In this document: positions 29,937-32,258 of the stretch, in pieces | Layout: the number at the start of each line of letters is the position of its first letter | How positions within the stretch are numbered: position 1 is the first letter of the stretch | Notes under the pieces: generated by a model | Told to the model about the DNA's origin: nothing | The model's database searches: none | Seen by the model: only the letters and a program-made list of their open reading frames with translations | Translations under genes and position numbers: made by a program | Source of the DNA: a virus | DNA: 32,258 nt | Reading direction: 5' to 3' (one strand) | Virus record (IMG/VR): IMGVR_UViG_3300019487_000072 | Span: 1 to 32,258 of that record

Positions 29937-31549
29937 GGTTCCTCCCAATCGCCTCTCATGGCGTTCGCGCCGCCGGGTACCAGGAATCTCGTGGCCTGAG
30001 AGTACCACCTTTCCGCGGCGGCCGTCTTCCTGGGCGCGGCGGTAGCCGGATCGACCGAGGCGCAGATGTATAGGAACGTGTCGATCATATGGTCATCCCG
30101 TTTGACCGGCTCCTCGGTCTGCGGCTGCTCATCGGAGCGACGGGTCTTCCAGCGGTAGCGTTGGATCTCGCTGATGAAGTTCTCGCAGTCCGAGGTCACC
30201 TTGAACCGCGTTTGCATGTTCTCGTCGAGCGCGATCAGGGCGGCGGCGGCAGGGATCTGGTCCTTCTTGCGCCCGGCCCGGTAGGCCGGGTTCACGCGCA
30301 CTCCGGCCGCGACGAAGAGATCTGCGATCGAGCGTCCCGAGCCGGCGAGCGTGTACGCGAACGCCGAGGGGTCGATCAGCGTGTATTCGTAGGTTTCCTT
30401 GCCGGAGAGGGCCTTCACCTTCTCGGCGATGCGCGGGACCTCGAGCTGGACCTCGTAGAGTTCGCGGTAGAGGTAGAGCGTGCCGTCGTTCACGGCATAC
30501 CAGCCCACCGCGCAGGCGTTGTGGTAGCCGGGGTCGATGACCCGCCACTTCGGCCATTCCGCGATCAGGGCGGGATCCAGCGGCGGGATGACGTGCTTGG
30601 CGAGCGAGAAGTGGGGGAAGACGAGGCCGCCGGAGCGGGCGGCGAAGTCGCCCTCGTATTCCTGCCGCCAGACGTCCGATTGTCTGCCGTTGTACTTCGC
30701 GGCCTGGGCGTTCGCCCACGCCTCGTCGTGGTCCTCGTCCGCGCGCCAGTTCAGATCGCAGACGGTGGTGTTCGTCCGCGTCTGCCAGATCTTCATGCCC
30801 TTCATGGGCTCCTGATAGGACTCGATCCTGATCGGGGCCTTGTAGAGCGTCTCGAAGAACCCCGGCGCGGCGGTGGAGATGATCCAGAGCATCCCGCGCT
30901 CGCCCAGTGCCGGCAGCAGGGCGAAGTAGGCCTGTCCTGCGTCTTCCTGGTAGGCCATCTCGTCGGAGACGAAGTAGCGCCAGGTGTATTGTCGGACCTG
31001 GGCTTCTCCCTGGGGGATGGCGTGGATGTCGGAGTCGTTGTCGGGGAAGCGCAGGTGCAGGAAGCGCGGTTCGCAGGGAGCCTCTTCCCGCGCCACGGCC
31101 GGCAGGCGCTCCCACATGCCGAAGATGCGCTTCAACATCTGATCGGTGTCTTCGGCCTTCTTGCCCTGCCAGCCGCAGCGCACGGCCTTGCCGGTGATCG
31201 CGTGCCACAGGAGCATGGCGCAGGCGAACCACGACGCCATGACCTGTCTCGACTTCAGCATGACGTGGATCTTGTCGGCGCTCTTGGCATCGGTCGAGAG
31301 CCACTGATCGAGCATGATCCGCAGGTACTTCTTCTGCGGGAACGGACGGTACTCCTCGCCCTCCTTCGCCAGTTCGTTGCGGGTGAGGGCGAGGTGGGTC
31401 AGGAAGTACCAGGGGTCCTCCTGCGCCGCCTTCCAGTTCCACGCTTCCCAGGCGGCGCGCAGCTCTACAAGCGCGAGGGTGGAGGTCTCGTGCGCGATCT
31501 TGGCGCGCAGGACCTCAAGCGACTGAGCCGTTTTGCTGGTCAGCGCCAC
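29933..31549 (-). CDS. terL: Terminase large subunit
   Basis: The 538-residue protein has an N-terminal ATPase domain with the deviant Walker A motif LKSRQVMASW (about 98-107), Walker B YFVSDE (192-197, Asp196-Glu197) and a coupling motif WIISTAAPG (222-230). The C-terminal RNase H-like nuclease domain carries acidic positions at VIDPGYHN (Asp339), LIDPSAF (Asp393) and DDHMID (Asp486, Asp490). It cuts concatemeric DNA and drives packaging through the portal. The start is GTG 31549 and the first 35 bp overlap the putative small terminase. The deviant Walker A (KSRQ type) is common in this group. Confidence 0.92.
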   Translation of the reverse strand: MALTSKTAQSLEVLRAKIAHETSTLALVELRAAWEAWNWKAAQEDPWYFLTHLALTRNELAKEGEEYRPFPQKKYLRIMLDQWLSTDAKSADKIHVMLKSRQVMASWFACAMLLWHAITGKAVRCGWQGKKAEDTDQMLKRIFGMWERLPAVAREEAPCEPRFLHLRFPDNDSDIHAIPQGEAQVRQYTWRYFVSDEMAYQEDAGQAYFALLPALGERGMLWIISTAAPGFFETLYKAPIRIESYQEPMKGMKIWQTRTNTTVCDLNWRADEDHDEAWANAQAAKYNGRQSDVWRQEYEGDFAARSGGLVFPHFSLAKHVIPPLDPALIAEWPKWRVIDPGYHNACAVGWYAVNDGTLYLYRELYEVQLEVPRIAEKVKALSGKETYEYTLIDPSAFAYTLAGSGRSIADLFVAAGVRVNPAYRAGRKKDQIPAAAALIALDENMQTRFKVTSDCENFISEIQRYRWKTRRSDEQPQTEEPVKRDDHMIDTFLYICASVDPATAAPRKTAAAERWYSQATRFLVPGGANAMRGDWEEP

Positions 31550-32099
31550 GGTCTACCACTCTGCCTTCGATCAGTTTGAGCGGCGTGTCGGACACCCGTT
31601 CGAGGTCGAGGATGCCGGCGTCGATCATTTCCTGCTTCCACTTCTGCATGGTCGCCTCGTCGGGCAGCTTGCGCTCGTGCTTGACGGTGGAGGAGTCATG
31701 CCCGTTGGCGCGCCGCAGCATCTCGAACATGTGGACGATCGAGCGTTCATCGTCAGCGACCATCATGTAGTCGAAGACCATCTTGTTCCATTGTGCGAGG
31801 ACGGAGACTTCTCCCCGCGCGATTGAGGCGACGCGCTTGACCTCTTCGTAGAGGTCGGATTGCAGTTCTCTGAACGCCTCGAGCCGGCCGATGCGCCGCC
31901 AGACCTGCCGAGCGCGGGTCTCGGCCATCTCGGACGTCACCCCGGTTCGCCGGTAGAGTTCGACGAGTTCCGGCGGAGGATAGAGCCTCTCCTCGATCCT
32001 CTGGATCATGCGCCGAGCGCGCGGAGACGGCCCCGCCTGCGGCTCTCCAGGACAAGGTCTCGCTCCGCTCGCCCCCGGGTGCTGGCTGTTCGCGTCCAT
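31515..32099 (-). CDS. Putative terminase small subunit, 194 aa
   Basis: This gene precedes and overlaps terL, the usual place of the small subunit. The start is taken at ATG 32099; GTG 32186 and ATG 32010 are alternatives. Residues ~15-35 come from a repeat-like, Pro/Gly/Arg-rich stretch (GEPQAGPSPRARR), so a start at 32010 would give a cleaner protein beginning IQRIEERLYPPPELVELY. The body is helical (SEMAETRARQVWRRIGRLEAFRELQ, DLYEEVKRVASIARGEVSVLAQWNK). The C-terminus (EATMQKWKQEMIDAGILDLERVSD) is charged. DNA recognition at packaging initiation is the expected job; no sequence motif proves it. Confidence 0.5.
   Translation of the reverse strand: MDANSQHPGASGARPCPGEPQAGPSPRARRMIQRIEERLYPPPELVELYRRTGVTSEMAETRARQVWRRIGRLEAFRELQSDLYEEVKRVASIARGEVSVLAQWNKMVFDYMMVADDERSIVHMFEMLRRANGHDSSTVKHERKLPDEATMQKWKQEMIDAGILDLERVSDTPLKLIEGRVVDRGADQQNGSVA
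32029..32073 (+). repeat. Diverged copy of the 27-bp-period repeat dimer
   Basis: GGCCCCGCCTGCGGCTCTCC begins at 32029 and GGTCTCGCTCCGCTCGCC at 32056, again 27 bp apart. They line up base for base with the dimer at 1355-1401 apart from a few substitutions and one small deletion. Read on the - strand it encodes the GEP/SP-rich stretch of the putative small terminase. Confidence 0.65.
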
Positions 32100-32258
32100 C
32101 CTCAGCTTCTTACACGATTCTCGGTCAGGGATTGCTGCTCTGGCTTTCGCGGAGCGCGCAGCGCATGGCTCGAGCACGAGAACCACGGTGCCGTTCTCAA
32201 GTAAGGCTTGGGCGGGACGCCGTCCTGTCCGGCGCCGCCATGCAGGGGCCCCACCGAT

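Noticed and set aside
30089-31579. 496-aa + strand ORF
   Set aside because: Antisense to terL, whose ATPase and nuclease motifs fix the coding strand.
1-32258. tRNA or rRNA genes
   Set aside because: No cloverleaf with T-loop GTTCRA-type motif or rRNA-like stretch was noticed by eye; a tRNAscan run would settle it.

Overview
The window looks like part, or possibly all, of a GC-rich tailed-phage genome (Caudoviricetes), most likely a short-tailed podovirus-type phage or prophage of a Gram-negative host. The evidence is a dense, mostly ATGA-coupled array of phage genes: terminase, portal, scaffold, major capsid protein, head-tail adaptor and a tail-nozzle-type protein on one strand, and SSB plus an ERF-family annealing recombinase on the other. 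Two small proteins carry lipoprotein-like N-termini, which suits a Gram-negative envelope. No tail tape measure, sheath, integrase, DNA polymerase, endolysin, rRNA, tRNA or CRISPR array was recognised.

Left arm, 1 to about 6.49 kb, mainly + strand. This is a string of small early-type genes: several hypotheticals, a DUF1508-like protein, two Cys-rich small proteins, a winged-helix protein, a two-TM protein, a PD-(D/E)XK-like protein, a hexapeptide-repeat beta-helix protein, then ssb and an ERF recombinase. One - strand gene (a probable lipoprotein) sits inside this arm. A terminator-like structured stretch follows, then a lipoprotein with a C-terminal TM segment and a tiny ribbon-helix-helix protein that may be translated from a leaderless mRNA. 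Candidate promoters lie near 1404, 3630 and 6284.

Right arm, 6.48 to 32.1 kb, entirely - strand and read from right to left. It is a late morphogenesis operon: putative small terminase, large terminase, two membrane or virion-type genes, portal, three small tandem paralogue-like proteins, scaffold, major capsid protein, a hypothetical, head-tail adaptor, a small virion protein, a giant 2459-residue protein, three helical or virion proteins including one of 1455 residues, and a TM/coiled-coil protein. Genes mostly touch or overlap by a few bases. A 10-bp perfect inverted repeat follows the capsid gene.

The most striking object is the giant protein at 13536-20915. Its first ~965 residues look like a three-part glycoside-hydrolase-type enzyme (DUF6259-like), and its remaining ~1490 residues look like a podoviral tail nozzle/stabilisation beta-propeller with two LamG-like domains inserted. 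This would place an enzyme as a covalent part of the tail nozzle. Other notable points are a 27-bp-period repeat dimer found at both ends of the window, four LSQRIRAGR-type repeats at the start of the 1455-residue protein, and convergent operons that end in one shared CTAG.
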